From Asterias amurensis (taxonomy: Eukaryota; Echinodermata; Asteroidea; Forcipulatida; Asteriidae): a DNA stretch of 64,000 bases. The position numbers and the translations under genes were made by a program. The notes under the pieces were generated by a model that worked only from the letters and a program-made list of their open reading frames with translations, searched no databases and had not been told where the DNA came from. Of the stretch, positions 11,601 through 29,012 are shown in pieces; position 1 is the first letter of the stretch; each line of letters begins with the position of its first letter. The stretch covers positions 18,256,450 to 18,320,449 of the forward strand of contig NC_092648.1 in the NCBI RefSeq assembly GCF_032118995.1, written 5' to 3'.

Positions 11601-14018
11601 TGGTCGGAAGTAATTTTTTCTTTGTGAGGTTTGGTATGTACCAATGCGTAATTGGTTTTATGGATTGACCATGTTAAGGTGGAGATGGACCTAAAGGAGG
11701 TGAAGGTGCGGGCGTCGATGATGAAGAGGAAGATGAAGAAGCTGCCACTCAACGACTCATTAAACAGGTAAGACACACAGGTTGATTGATCCTAGAGGGC
11801 ATCGTTACCTGAGGCCAAATTTACAAGCAACTTGGAGGCATTCAACTGCAGTGCATGCTACAAGATCACTTTCGTAGCCCCCTGAGTAATTTTTCAAACA
11901 ATTTCTATTGACTCTCGAAAAAATTATGAGAACATTCCAATGTGAATGGGGTCTCTTCTTTGTGATTGCCTGGAACTGGTTACCTGTAAATTGCCTCATG
12001 TGAGATGGCCCTTGGTGTTTGGGGCAGTATCTGTATTACCTGTCTTTAATAGTTTGTCAGCATTGTAAAAGTTGCAGCAAACATTTCTGTGGATAATATT
12101 GACCTTAAACTACTGTAGAGCTAAGTCTTTCAGAGAAGTTTGTATCCTGTTTGGCCTAACCCCCCCCCCCCCCCCCATTCCAGTGAGACCTGAGCAGCTC
12201 CTTGTTAATTAATGTACATCACTTCTCATTTCACTAAATTCTGACAAATGTAGACATTGCCATTCCTCCCACTCCCACTAGATTTCAAGACCTCAGGTTT
12301 AGAACTTGAGGTCTCGAAATCAACCATCTAAACGCACACAACTTCGTGTGACAAGGGTGTTTTTTCTTTCATTATTATCTCGCAAGTTCGATGACCGATT
12401 GAGCTCAAATTTTCACAGGTTTGTTATTTTATGCATTTGTTGAGATCCACCAAGTGCGAAGACTGGTCTTTGAAAATTACCAATAGTGTCCACTGTTTTC
12501 AAAAGAAACTACTTTTTTTGGAGTTTAGCTGTTTTGCAATGGAAGGGCCATACCATGCACTGCAGTGGATTACTACCAGGTTGCTTATAAAATGCCTTGC
12601 GTGTCAAGACCCTAATCATTTAGTTTTTCGTGTTTTTTTTTAACCCAATGAAGCTTTTAGAGGAGGACAAGTTAGAAGCAAGAATGGGTGCAACTGGTCA
12701 CTCAGCACAAGATCCTCAGTCTCGGCCACTTCCTGCACAAAAGGTAACTACATGTCGTTTGTTTTGAAATAGTGCTAACTAGAAAAACCCAATCATTGTA
12801 CAATGAGGTCATGAGACTTAAACAGGAAGGGTTTAGTGCAAGAGACCCTTTGCATATGATGTGACAAGTTCAAACAGCGTCCTCATTAAGGCAGGCATGA
12901 TATTCTTTCTACCGTCTTCCTAAGTCTGATTTCCGATTTTTTGTTGCCCCTTGGAAAATTCAGAAAAAGTGTGATTAATAAGCCTGAAAAGTATACTAAA
13001 GTCTACACCATGTGTTCAAGTAGGTTAGCCCTTGTACCCACTAGAATGATCCTACTTTTTCCAAGGACCACATATCATGCCTGTTAAGGTTAAAGTTTGG
13101 TTTGTATACATGTACTTGTTCACATTGTTTGACCTAAAGGATGCGCCCAATGCAAGGGGTCTCTATAGTCCATTAGCTACTAGTGACATCACATTCACAG
13201 AAGAGTCTCAGAGCATTGACTTGCTGCAGGAACTATTTATCAGTGCTTGTACACAGCTCAGTGGGAAAACCCCAAATCATTGCCCCATTGAGATTGCACT
13301 GTCTGATTTTGTGTATACATTTTTCAAATGTGTTAAGGTGGCACATCTAAAAACTTGATCAATTGTTGTTTTTATACATCTTAAACCTTTTATGAAAATT
13401 GTGTCACAAAAAGTAAAATTTCTTATATTTATGACCAGTGTAGTATCTTGCCGGCCTGGAAATGACCTGGAATGTACATGTACATTGTTGCTCTTTTTGT
13501 AAGCAAAAGTGACATGGTCTATTTTTGTGTGGTATATATGTTACATGTACGTCTCCCCCTACTTTGTGTCTTACTTTTAATCTGTTTTTTTGTTAATGAT
13601 GAAGCCATCAGGTGCTGAAGTTACCTCAGACCCAGACGAGCTCCCATGGTGTTGTATCTGCAATGAGGATGCCTCACTAAGATGCCATGGATGTGATGAG
13701 GACCTGTACTGCTCAAGATGCTTCAAGTAAGTTGTCTTGCCGTCTTAAAAAATTGTTAACAAAATCTTTGTTTTTCTCTTGCCATTCTGTGTGCTTTCAT
13801 CCCTTTTCCCTTGACTGCTTCTGCTATGCCAGTGTATGATTTATTTTATTCTGCTAGGCATTTACACATTTCCAATTATTGTCGAATTGTTTATCATGAA
13901 TTTATAGGAGTTTAATGTTTATATTATTTTATATACATCTTTCAGAGAGGGTCATGATGGCTACGATTTAAAAGAGCACAGAACGTCAAATTTCAGACCA
14001 AAAGCTGGCCGAAGGTGA
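5638..14018 (+). CDS. ZFYVE19: ZFYVE19/ANCHR, FYVE-finger abscission checkpoint regulator
   Basis: Ten exons (5638-5691, 7996-8186, 8489-8652, 9167-9264, 9717-9828, 10953-11117, 11679-11767, 12654-12743, 13605-13726, 13946-14018) join in phase to give 385 aa; the human form is somewhat longer. In vertebrates ANCHR keeps VPS4 at the midbody ring to delay abscission while chromatin bridges persist (family knowledge). Residues 5-53 form a FYVE-type finger (Cys 5, 8, 21, 24, 29, 32, 50, 53). Two MIT-interacting-like motifs follow: [10 protein letters not shown] (120-129) and [10 protein letters not shown] (144-153). Next come acidic, coiled-coil-prone segments, then a C-terminal B-box-like finger starting at [16 protein letters not shown] (333-348) with further Cys/His ligands to 373. 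The small first exon (18 codons) was found by matching the expected finger start and has a clean GTACGT donor. Gene identity is secure; only transcript ends are uncertain. Confidence 0.96.
6072..6906. mobile_element. Non-autonomous DNA element with tandem-repeat terminal inverted repeats
   Basis: The left end (about 6054-6213) is an array of a 17-bp unit, GACAACTCGACGGTTCR, repeated about six to seven times with variants. The right end (about 6807-6906) carries the same unit in inverted orientation. Unit variants match in order from the tips inward (CGTCCGTTCG first, then CGACGGTTCA, then a CGACTT type, then CGACGGATGGCC), so these are true inverted repeats rather than independent satellites. 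The interior of about 590 bp is AT-rich and encodes nothing. No clean target-site duplication was found, and one extra unit lies outside the left boundary chosen. It lies in ZFYVE19 intron 1. Confidence 0.75.
6911..7296. repeat. Tandem duplication of about 190-200 bp
   Basis: A unit starting TTCACAAATTCCATCCATGG and ending GGCCTAGTGGTGGTA occurs twice head to tail (6911-7112 and 7113-7296). The copies differ by small indels and substitutions. Each contains the left terminus of the GGGCCCAATTTCAT MITE family. A fragment of the unit's end also appears at 5822-5857, on the other side of the 17-bp-repeat element. Confidence 0.85.
7177..7408. repeat. MITE, GGGCCCAATTTCATARAGCTG family
   Basis: The left terminus (gggcccaatttcatagagc) and inverted right terminus (cacagctctatgaa) enclose about 230 bp containing CTTAGCATG and its complement. 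Other copies or ends occur at 14391-14500, 26717-26913, 33896-34063 and 39678-39838. The interior is non-coding. Confidence 0.7.
8821..9119 (-). mobile_element. tRNA-derived SINE copy with tail-head-tRNA-tail order
   Basis: Read on the minus strand, this ZFYVE19 intron 3 insertion runs: partial tail block, head, tRNA-like promoter (B box GGTTCGAATCC type, plus-strand 8922-8933), then a second tail block. A 13-bp direct repeat, TCAGTATTTTCAA, flanks it at 8808-8820 and 9120-9132. Up to 6 of those bases could belong to the element, so the duplication is 7-13 bp. It is older than the copy at 62945-63300, as its two tails differ clearly. Confidence 0.8.
10007..10590. repeat. TTAA-flanked palindromic MITE with arms of about 105 bp
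   Basis: TTAA-AGTCACCTGGAA at 10007-10022 is mirrored by TTCCAGGTGACT-TTAA at 10575-10590. Inside lies a much longer inverted repeat: about 10171-10275 (GTGACGTCAATCGAGG...) pairs with about 10335-10437, separated by a loop of about 60 bp. Open frames on both strands here are by-products of the palindrome. TTAA ends suggest mobilisation by a piggyBac-type transposase (inference). It lies in ZFYVE19 intron 5. Confidence 0.8.
10595..10760. repeat. Fragments of the GCCTTGGTGCCCYTTG repeat and a SINE-C-like tail
   Basis: CTTGGCCTTGATGCCCCTTC resembles the core of a dispersed repeat also at 20874-20990, 21262-21436, 39495-39632, 56842-56950 and, inverted, at 58297-58490. It is followed by GTTGGCTCAGTG and GTGGATTGGGTTTTCAG, which also occur in the SINE at 41693-41826. 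The region is a mosaic of decayed repeats. Confidence 0.5.
12160..12176. repeat. C17 homopolymer
   Basis: A pure run of 17 C lies in ZFYVE19 intron 7. Confidence 0.9.
12281..12500. repeat. Truncated TTAA MITE, GGCAGTGGACACTATTGG family
   Basis: This is the right-hand half of the element seen whole at 42161-42546. It holds the inverted pair CAAGACCTCA/TGAGGTCTCG, then ACTTCGTGTGACAAGGGTG, ATTGAGCTCAAATTTTCACA and the terminus ACCAATAGTGTCCACTG. The left half is missing. It lies in ZFYVE19 intron 7. Confidence 0.8.
12892..13082. repeat. MITE, AGGCATGATATTC family
   Basis: The ends GGCAGGCATGATATTC and ATATCATGCC are complementary, with CTTGGAAAA/TTTTCCAAGG as an inner inverted pair. Relatives are at 17070-17212, 34943-35127 and, cut by the window edge, 63902-64000. 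The interior is non-coding. Confidence 0.65.
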
Positions 14019-15260
14019 TGACTTCAAATTCTCAATATAAACAAAATATCAACTTGTTTATTCATAAAGTGGCCTTGTGCATTCCTTCCATAGCATGTCC
14101 TGGCAGCCAAAATACTACACTGTTGATACAAGTTTATTGACATACTTTCAATGTAATTTCAGTTATTGTAAAAACAAAACCAGGTTAAGCCCGGTTCATT
14201 CGCAGTTGTGTTCAACTCCTGCAAAACATTTGCTGAGAAAACAGCCATGTGACGTCAAAATACGCTCGCATTTGCAGTATGAACCGGGCTATAATTTGAT
14301 ATTCAAACTCTTGGTAAATTTGGTATAAACTATAGACCAAGAGCCGTGGTTGGTCATAATTTAGAGCTGGGGAAACGTTGAGCTAGTGCTTGGGCCCAAT
14401 ATCATAAAGCTGTTAAGCAGAAAATTAATTTCTTGGCTGAGCAAAAAAATGACCGTTAACAGTTGCAAAAATGACAACTGTATTGCATAACCTAGTTTTC
14501 CTAAGTCAGTACATTCATGGCAGTGCTCACCCAAACCTCTGTAATCTCCAGCCTCTCAGGTATCCATTAACTCCTTGCCAGTGAACACAAGTGTCATGAC
14601 TTGGGTTCGAACCCACTGAAAACTCACCCATCAGAACTGAGTTTGATGCTTGGAACTCAATATAATGCAATATCAATTATAACTGTAAGTGAATGGAACA
14701 AGTAAGATATTTTAAAGCAAAGTAACTGGATGTTTTTTTTTTGTGAAATTTATTTTAACATTTACAAGCCATGTTTGCAAAAATGAAATAGCGATGGATA
14801 ATGTGGCTTCTCATTGCCTCTAACTGTACATACAGCGATGTTGGACTTGAAGTTCTATTGTATTTATCTATGTAAACTAATGGTTTTGGGAAATTCAAAT
14901 TAACAAAGTATTTACATGTTTGTAATTATTAAAGCTGTGCACCTTTTTGTGCTCTTTTCCTGAACAAGTTAGTTTGTTGAAAGTAACCTTTACCCTGCCT
15001 TAGGCTCAACGTATTCTTGTTCATCTGATTGCCTCAGTCAGATATGTAGATGTGATCACTTTCAGATGTTATTTTTTGTTTATTCAGCTTGATCTCGAGC
15101 AAGCTAAAGGTCAGAATTCGACTCACTGATTTGTTGAAATGGAAAACACAACCAGACACATGTAGCACTGTTTAAGGTTTGGAGCCTCTGGTTCACATGT
15201 TGTACAATTACTTTTGCTTGCAATTAAGGTCAAATAAAGTGTCCTAGTAAATCAAAGTGT
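14019..15260 (+). other. ZFYVE19 3' UTR and downstream flank
   Basis: From the ZFYVE19 stop to a plus-strand AATAAA at 15233-15238 there is no coding potential. The stretch includes a small palindromic MITE (14186-14291) and a GGGCCCAATWTCAT end at 14391. If the signal is used, the 3' UTR is about 1.2 kb. Confidence 0.45.
14186..14291. repeat. Palindromic MITE, AAGCCCGGTTCATAC family
   Basis: TTAAGCCCGGTTCAT at the left is mirrored by ATGAACCGGGCT at the right. The centre holds GTGACGTC. A better-preserved relative with longer complementary ends is at 33019-33132. Confidence 0.75.
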
Positions 15261-16226
15261 ATGTATTGACTTTCAATTAAGAATTAATTTCACCAAACAA
15301 ATTGTGTTCTCTAAAGTCCCACAACTCTTATACTTCAAGTTGGCAATGCCTCAAAGCCCAAAATCAAACACGAAATACAGCCACTATATTCTGCAGAGGT
15401 TTAATCATCATTCAAAATTGCTAGAACTAACCAAAAATAAAATACATATTTGCTGTTTACATTTTGTGTGTGTGGCATTCTTGTTCATAAAAGGCATTTC
15501 TCCGGACAAGTTCAAACTGCTCTATCTCTCCAACTACCACTACTACTACATTAACTACATTAATTATCTACATTAAAGAGATAAATTACTTTTACATTAG
15601 TAATCTGTACACTTTATACATCAAAATTATAAGAGTTGAGGAAAGTTCTTTAATCTTCTTCATTCACCTTATAACAAAAGACAGAAGTTGGTAAATGTAT
15701 TAAATGACACTCTGTGACTTTGCCAAGTGTGTGAAAAGCAAATCCAGTGCATCACATTTTTGTGAGTAAAACATAAAAATCAAAAGAAGCTAATTGACTC
15801 TTCAACATAGACCTTATAAATATGATGCGATTTGAGAAAGGCGCCCTCGCCTAGAGGTCAAAGTGAGGTTGTTAATTGGCATTCCTGCACGTTTCCATTG
15901 TATTGTCACCAGTTTACTTTGATGACATCAATGTATAAGATCCATTGTCACAAGCGGCTCCGGTCTGCCATGCTCACCATTTTGAGAGTCAAATTAATGT
16001 AAATAATTATTTGTTAAGTGTGTAAACGCCCCATGGCCTAAAATGCACACTACACTGTATAACACATAGGAACATCAACTTCCAAAAGGCACCAACAAGA
16101 TTATTGTGAGGATTGCGTCAACTGAATTGGGACAATACAAAAATGTTTCTGATAATTTGTTTGAGGCACACTATAAAGCCGGCACAGTTTTTGGAAGAAT
16201 CCCATCACACTTGCAACCATGAGACC
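15261..16226. other. Gap between the convergent ZFYVE19 and RAD51 genes
   Basis: AT-rich sequence with no recognisable gene. A minus-strand ATTAAA near 15649-15654 could end RAD51 transcripts, which would leave roughly 400 bp between the two 3' ends. Short open frames here show no similarity I recognise. Confidence 0.4.
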
Positions 16227-21647
<5,421 letters not shown>

Positions 21648-21949
21648 GGCTTCTTATTGGATGTTTAAACAACCTGAAAATTAACCAATGGATTGGAGAG
21701 TTAGAAGCAAATCAGCCACCGCAACTTAAATTTTGTGCACTACTTAATAGACCCACTAAAAAATTTGTTAAAAAGGACATTACATTCAATAATCAATAAC
21801 CTTTTGAGGGGTTGAGTGTTCTGTTTAGTTGCAATAGTTGTAGCTCCTTAGCGCTTTTAAATTTATTAATTGGTTTCCCCTTGCTGCCCTCGCTCATGCC
21901 CCTGCTGATTCCGGTGAGGTGATTTTGACTTTACGGGGTCTCCAATAGT

Positions 21950-22010
21950 TGCAATAATCGTAACCCTCTATCCTCCCGCAACGGAGGAGGGTTACGACTA
22001 TCAAAATGTA
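21950..22010. repeat. Short hairpin, ATCGTAACCCTCC family
   Basis: AATCGTAACCCTCTATCCTC is mirrored by GAGGAGGGTTACGA across a loop of about 7 bases. Other copies are at 53351-53395 and, longer and more degraded, at 47776-47952. It lies upstream of the RAD51 ATG, in the presumed 5' UTR intron. Confidence 0.75.
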
Positions 22011-22726
22011 GTAGTAGGAGGGGCATGACTGCAACACGAAAAATCGCAACCAAGTCATGTGGGGAAGCTATAGTAGTATTGAACGCGACTTCAACAATGA
22101 CAAATTGCTTGTTCTGATCTTTTTTTTCTCTGTATCGTGCCACCACTTCGTTTATATTGTATGAAACATCTAACAATTACAACAATAATATGAATAATTT
22201 AACTCAAAAGTTATATTTAGTTTACCTTTTTTTCTGTAAAGAAAGTAAAATAATGATGAGTGTGTGAATGAACCCTGTCAGTGTAGTGTCACTGAGACAC
22301 CATGGACTGATGGAGGTAGAGACTGACTCGATTAGTTTAGTTATATAATACAAATTTAAAATAAAAAGTGGTGAGTCAGAATGAAATCTTTCCGCTAAAA
22401 TTCAGTTTCATAAATGAGGTAATTGTAGCAAATCTAACATCAGTGCAGCATTGTACAGTGACATACAACAAGAAACACAAGGAGTAACAATTTATACATC
22501 AAAATCAGATCAACACGACGATGTCAGCAGTGCAATTTGGGTGGGTTACACAACAAACAAATCAACATCACGAATCCATGATCGATCATGATGATGGATT
22601 TTCGGAGGCAAAAACCACTCATAAAATCGCATTATGTGGAGCCAGGGGTAGCTATTTCTGCCGTTTTAAGGGTCAATAACAACAACGTTTATATTGAAAG
22701 AATAAATTGCTGCAGCATTTACTTAC

Positions 22727-23092
22727 AATAGTAAGATGACCAGAAACACTGAAAAACAGCTTCGAAAATTGGATAACGTAGACTTCTTGAACAAGTTCAG
22801 ACAACCCGCGCGAGAATTAGCTCACACCACTTTTATTGGAGGGGCGAGCAAAACTGGCGCAGAACGTGTCTTTGCATTGTTTATAAGAAAAATAACTTTA
22901 TTAAAATAAATTTTGAAAATTTTATATATTTTGGAATAATATTGATTAAAAAAACTTTTCAAAAACGTATTCCATTTTAATATTTATACGTCAACACCAC
23001 TTAACATATAATTCAGAACCCCCCAAAACAAAAAATGGAGGAGCTTGTATTTTCGGTATTCGCGTTCTTGGAATTGTGGGTAATCTTCCAAC
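22727..23092. promoter_or_regulatory. Divergent RAD51/NANP promoter region
   Basis: On the minus strand a strong donor (CTATT then GTAAGT, exon edge 22727) marks a likely non-coding first exon of RAD51 running up to about 22800. It splices to the acceptor after 21674. Just upstream, the minus strand has CGCCCCTCCAATAAAAG (GC-rich element plus CCAAT box, about 22825-22842). On the plus strand NANP begins 23093, and its ATG sits inside ACATGGCGGC, which fits the YY1 consensus. The gap between the two transcription starts is therefore about 300 bp. Motif calls are mine and functional use is inferred. Confidence 0.55.
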
Positions 23093-24668
23093 ATGGCGGC
23101 CACCCAGAAAGTGTTGGCGATCATTTTCGATCTAGATAACACGCTAATTGACACAAGAAACGCCGACACTTTTGCTTTTAAAGAGGTAATATATAACTTT
23201 GATAAATACAATAATGTTTTTTGCAGGATTCATTTGTAAATACACCTCCATTTGTCTATAAATAGCTTTTCAACTTTACGGACCTGACGAAGTCTGGAAC
23301 GCAAAGTTCCATCAAAATAAAGTAAAACAAAAGAAAAGTATACGCGTATGATATGCACAACAAACATAACGTTGGGGGCGCTGTAAGGGAAGTACATTTA
23401 CTGTTTATAAAATAAATTGGTGAAATTTAATTCTATTATATCACGACAATAGTCAATTTTAGAAGTATATGTTATCACACTTTTTTTAAACAATGTTGCT
23501 GAAGATGATAAAAAACAAATCAAGGGGGATTCAAGGGATTCAAGGTAGTAGTCGGCCTGGTTTGGAATGACAGCCTTGTTGATTGAGAATGAGAAATATT
23601 TAATAATAACTAAACAATTTTTTTTATTCCTGGTACCACGGTGCCGATTGACCCAACTCAGGAATCCAAAGCTTTGTTCACACATCACACTAGCTCCTCG
23701 TGCTCATATCCGGAATTTCAAGACTGCTGGGCTCAGAATTGTAAATTTTATCTTTGGGTTCAATTTCCAAGGGATTTTTTTTTTTTTTAAACAAAGTGAA
23801 AATTGATGTCTCTATTATGTATTAATTATTGTAATATTTTAAGGCAGGTACAGAACTATAAGAAGAAACTTTGATAGTTCCGATTAATTAAAAAAAATTG
23901 TATTGAAGTGAGCGATCTTTGCCTATTTAATTTTAGTAACAATAGCTGAAGCTTACTTTACGTGTCAATGTAAGCCGCCCGAAATATAAGCCACCGTATT
24001 TATCTCTTTTTTTCGAATACTAGGTGAAGAAAGTCCTGGTTTCACAGTTCCCTGATGTTGACGCTGATGATGTAGTCAGGGCATTTAGGAAGTATCTCGT
24101 TGAGGCAGAGAAAGATCCCAACGAAATCATACCTGTTGCAGAATGGCGCACTGAGCTGTGGCAGCGAGCGCTGAACAGTTGCCATCCAAAAGATGCTGCA
24201 TACCTGCTCTACCGTACTTGGATGACAGGCCGCCTAGAGCACATGACCTTCAGCGAGGACGTGAAGAAATTGCTCGCCCGCTTATGCAAGGATTACAAGT
24301 TGCTCCTCATGACTAACGGACCATCTGGAATACAGAGAGAGAAGATGGCAAAGTGCGGAGCCGACAAGTACTTTGATGGCATCATAGTGAGTGGCGAGCA
24401 GCCTCATCCCAAGCCAGATATCTCCATCTTCGAGACGGCCTTTGAGATGCTATCAGCAACACCAGAGGAGTGTATCATGGTCGGCGACTGCCTCAGCACT
24501 GATATACAGGGAGGCCTTGATTCCGGTTGCCGGGCAACGGTGTGGATCGACCCTCAACGACAGAACAAAGAGATCTACTTTCCAAGTCCAACGTACAGTA
24601 TTGCCTCAGTCCTAGACTTAGAGATGGTACTAGATGACATCAATGGTATCGCCTCCCTATCTCAGTAA
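23093..24668 (+). CDS. NANP: NANP, N-acylneuraminate-9-phosphatase (HAD family)
   Basis: Two exons (23093-23185 and 24024-24668) join in phase to 245 aa, close to the human length of 248. The enzyme removes the 9-phosphate from N-acetylneuraminate-9-phosphate, the last step to free sialic acid in the cytosol. HAD motifs are intact: motif I FDLDNT with nucleophile Asp13 and Asp15; motif II LLMTNG (Thr128, Asn129); motif III KPD (Lys161); motif IV MVGDCLSTDIQGG (Asp186, Asp191). ATVWID and SVLDLE near the end also match NANP. A cap domain fills residues about 30-115. The first ATG lies within a YY1-like site. Sialic acid synthesis is expected in an echinoderm. Other HAD phosphatases are less likely given the full-length match. 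Confidence 0.95.
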
Positions 24669-26716
24669 ATTTTTACAATCTATGCATGCAAAGTACATTT
24701 TATGTAGGTTGGTGATGTTTTCTCTACCCCGATCTCAAGCATTTAGATTTATTTATTATACCATGTAGTAAACTTTGATTTCCCAATGTATCTTTCACTT
24801 CGCAAACTGTTCTCCAAAATTGAGACAACTTGAAGGCAACCAACTGCACTGAATGAAAAAAAGGACTTTTCATTTTTACATTTCTCTAATCGTGTCTTTC
24901 TCCAAATAAGATTATGTGAAAAATTAAAAGTGTTTTTTTCTTTGTGTAGGTTGGAATTGGTTGCTTTCAAATTGGCTTGTATGGCATGGTGTTCGACCTT
25001 AAACAAAATTTAAATAGCAAAGACAAACTCAAACTTATCTATTTTTTACTTTTGTTTTCATTTGATCTGATTTTTTAGCATTGTGCGGTTTATTATGCAT
25101 GACAGGTCACAAACCACTACACACGCAAGGGGGGGTTGTGGAATCTTGGGAGTTTCATTTTAGTGTCTTGTACATTAAGCAGACAATTGTGACCGTTTAA
25201 TGACAGTTCATGAGTATGGACAAACCTCAGATACCATTGTTTCAGTTTATATTTAATTTGATCATGAATTGTTGACAAACAACAAATTAAAAAAATCCCC
25301 AAATGAAGTTTTTCAGTTGAGATCGGGGTGTAGATACTATTATCGGCAGAAAACTAGAGGCTTTGACAAGAACAGAACAAAGTAATGTGTTGGTAGAAAA
25401 ACAAGTATTTTTTGAAAACATTATTTTTGTTGCTGTTGACCCACCTACATGTACTAACTATCTCAAGATATAAATTATCTCAATTATAAATTAATTATAG
25501 AACCTGGCTGTTGGTTAATGCATTTTCTTCAATTCAAATATTTCCAGAGAATGTTGCCCGACAAAATGTCTAAACGGGAAAAAAAGGCATTCCAACTTTC
25601 AGCCAGTTTAGCTAACGCAAATATTTACCAAAAAAATATGTGTGTGAGTTTGTGCAATGTGCTCGCAGTGCAAAAAGGAAATGTACAATACGATAAAATT
25701 GCACTGCCAGGAGAAATTACTTGTAAGGAAGAAGATGATGAAAAATCAAACAAATAATGACTGAAATTCTTTAAAAAATACTTAATAACAACGATATTTT
25801 TGTACAGAGTCTAATGAAATCTGAAGTATAAGTGTAACTGTGGTCTGGCAGGAAAAAAGTTATGCTTAGATGCTTGTACTGAAATCAATGACGTTTTTTA
25901 ATTCCTCTCCCAATGAGTCAATACACTGTTCAGTGTTAAGTTTTGAATTGATCCATGGGACTTTTTGTTGTGCTAGTTTTTTTTGGGTTTTTTTTGTACA
26001 CATATTTATTGCCTCTGACACTTTGTGTTTTGTATGTCCGTATGTTTTGGTTGTGTGTCCTACATGTTGAATATTCACGTGTTTAATTGATGACTTGCAT
26101 AGTCACTGAAACTTCACACTTCGGTTGTGGAATGTATACCTTTTACACAAACTGTGAGAGCATAGTTTTGTGTTCATGGAGAGCCATGAGCCATGAAGAT
26201 GTTTGAAGTTATGGTATTTTACATACTGTGTGATGCAGTATTGCCTGTATGTAGGTGCCTGATTTCTACAGTTAGGAAACTCTACATTGACATCAGTGTA
26301 AGAAATTGTTTGTGCTGAACAGTCAAGTATGTTGTCAGGTTGAATGTACATGTACATAGTATGCGCATTGTGCCTACGATGTTGGTACAAGTACAGCCTG
26401 TACAGACCAGTCCAAATAATTATATTGCACATTCCTGTACCTCTGATGTTTTCTGCCATTTTATCCTACATGTACATGGTATACTGTGATGTACATGTAG
26501 CACCTTTGGTCAAGGATGCACAGTACAATACATGTTCCATGCTGTGTGCTTTGATGCAAACAAACGAAACAGTGTGTTCTAAGACTGCACTATGTACATT
26601 TAGTACAGTGTAGTTGCTTGTATTCTAATTACGCTGTTCATGTTACAAACAAATGAACAATCGTCCATGACCTGTCCATGACCTGTCCTTCCTGTACAAT
26701 TTGGAGGTTACATGAC

Positions 26717-26913
26717 AGCCAGGCCAAATTTCATAAATTTGTTTGGCCGAAAATACTGATTTAATTAATTTGCTAAGCAAGTGAATTGATAGGGGAACCA
26801 GTCACAATGATTTTAACTTAATGGATTGTTGGATGGTAACCTGTTTTTGCGATGCAATGTTTTCATGTGCTAAGCAAGTTTTTGTGTTTTATGCAATTTG
26901 TGAAATTGGACAC
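26717..26913. repeat. MITE, GGGCCCAATTTCATARAGCTG family
   Basis: GGCCAAATTTCATAAATTTG at the left and CAATTTGTGAAATTGGAC at the right are inverted, with TGCTAAGCAAG near both ends. The interior is AT-rich. Confidence 0.65.
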
Positions 26914-29012
26914 TGGTGTGTACTCAGTGTTCATGCTTGTCATGGTCTGCATGTATGTGTTGTACATGTGCATACATTTGTGATACACAGTGTTTTTTGT
27001 ATTCATACATTTTACAGTGTAGAGTCGACTTATCCCTAATAAAAAAGTCAAACTAATATTTCAAAGAATATCTTGCCGCCATACAGACTACATACAAGCG
27101 CAGACAATCACAGACAATCTTAATCATCTACCAAATTTTAAAAAAGAGTTGTTTAATTTAGGGTATAAGCAAAATTGGACAATCCAAGTGCCTATGAAAT
27201 TACAACTTATTTTCAGATCACAACACATAAAAAGCAGGTGTTGTTTGAACTATAATTATTGTTCCTGATCCATGAATGCTGATTAAAATGAAAACAACTG
27301 TTGATCAAGAACTAAAATCTCAAAAACAAATTTATGCAACGACAAAATCACTGAACTTAACAGTTGAAGTTGTGTCGTTTTGATGTTAACAAATATCATC
27401 TTTCTGTTGATATGCATTCTGAGATGTCTTTTTGAGTGTCTGCTTAAAGTGTAAAATTGTATGTGTTGGGTTTTTTTCGTGTTTTTTTTTCATCATGCTA
27501 CTTTTCATTTGTTTTTTGTTAATGTATTTTTTTTCAGTGGGGGAAAATGGGTGGATTATTTACTGTGATATTCTAATTGCAATATAAGGGTCTTTGTTCC
27601 CATTTTAAACAGTACTTTGACACACAATTAAAATATCAGATTAACTGTCCACATTTTTCACAAAGAAGATATTACACAACTGGTTTAGTCGATCAAAAAC
27701 AACAAAACCACCAGGCTTGTGCGTTCTTCATTTTACTGGCCCAATGCTAAAAGTACTGGCCTAGGCCCTGCAGTCTAGTGTTAATTTCTAGCCCTGATGT
27801 AAATGTGCCAGGCCTTGAAATTCATTCTTAAAGGGGAACAGCAATTTTCCTCTTGTAAGGGGCACTTATATTAAAACAATTTAAAATTGTAATGGAACTT
27901 TGCAATGGCATCACGGCTGTGGGTGCCTTGATGTACTGTGCTGTAAATTCAACCAGTGCATTTTTTTCGATGAAAATTTACATGAGACATATTTCCTTGT
28001 TGAGTTGTACATTACATAAAGGCTTTCATACTGTTAGTACATGTACTGGACTTAGTTCAGTGTTTGTCTGAATACCTAAACACTCTCGTAGGGTATGTAC
28101 AAAACAAGCAAACTGCCTGGCATGTACGTAGCTTCTAAAGCAAGCAGATAAGTATGGCTTACTTCAGAAGATAGTGGTACAGGGGGCACAATTAAGTGTA
28201 TTTTCATGGTAGTCAGCAGGGCTAGTAACCCATAATTTTTAGTAGCCCTGATGAGATTTTGGTGGCCCGAAAAACACAATATGTTTTTAGTTATGGCACA
28301 AATTTGGTCACCGAAAGTATTTCATTTTACAATTTCATCAGCACAGGTCATTATTGTTTGTGATGTTGATTTACTGGCTTTATTTTCCCACAAGCCTGCC
28401 AGGCTATCAAACTGGATAAATGAGTAGCCTGGCTGTAAATCTGGTAGTCCAGGGCTAGCGGGCTACTGGCAATTTCGACCCCTGTGGTAGGTCCCTGTTG
28501 GAAAGTTTACCATCCACCTATTTACGCAATCTTTCAATTGTTTGTTGTTTACATGTTTGTGTTGTTTTTGTTTTTTGAATGACAAGCCTAGGCTCTATAG
28601 AGTATTTATTTAGTAGGCTTGTTTAACTTGTTGAGTCCATGAATCATGGAGGAATTTGGGACCATAATATGAACATGGTACGATGTAGCAATACATTTAT
28701 AGAAGGCATAATCAATTGCATGCCAATAAGTTTTTTTGTTTTGTTTTTCCACAGTTTGAAATGTGATTTTCTTTTCTATGGGACTTTGGATGGTTTTTTC
28801 AGAATTGTTTGATTTAAGAGAAATTAATGAATTTTTCAACAGGGTTTTATGTGTGAGCATTTTAAACATCTGAAATTGGTGCCTTTTTCAGCCTGTGCAA
28901 TTCGGGTTCGATTTTCCATTCCAGTTTATCTTGTATTATTATTTGGGAGGGTTTTAATAGTAGTAAGTTTCCAACACAGTTGGACGATTTTGGGTCGCAC
29001 TTTATCTACCTA

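Noticed and set aside
25518-25757. Open frame of 79 codons (MSKREKKAFQLSASLANAN...)
   Set aside because: There is no known family, no flanking exon with matching phase and no further support. Length alone is not evidence.
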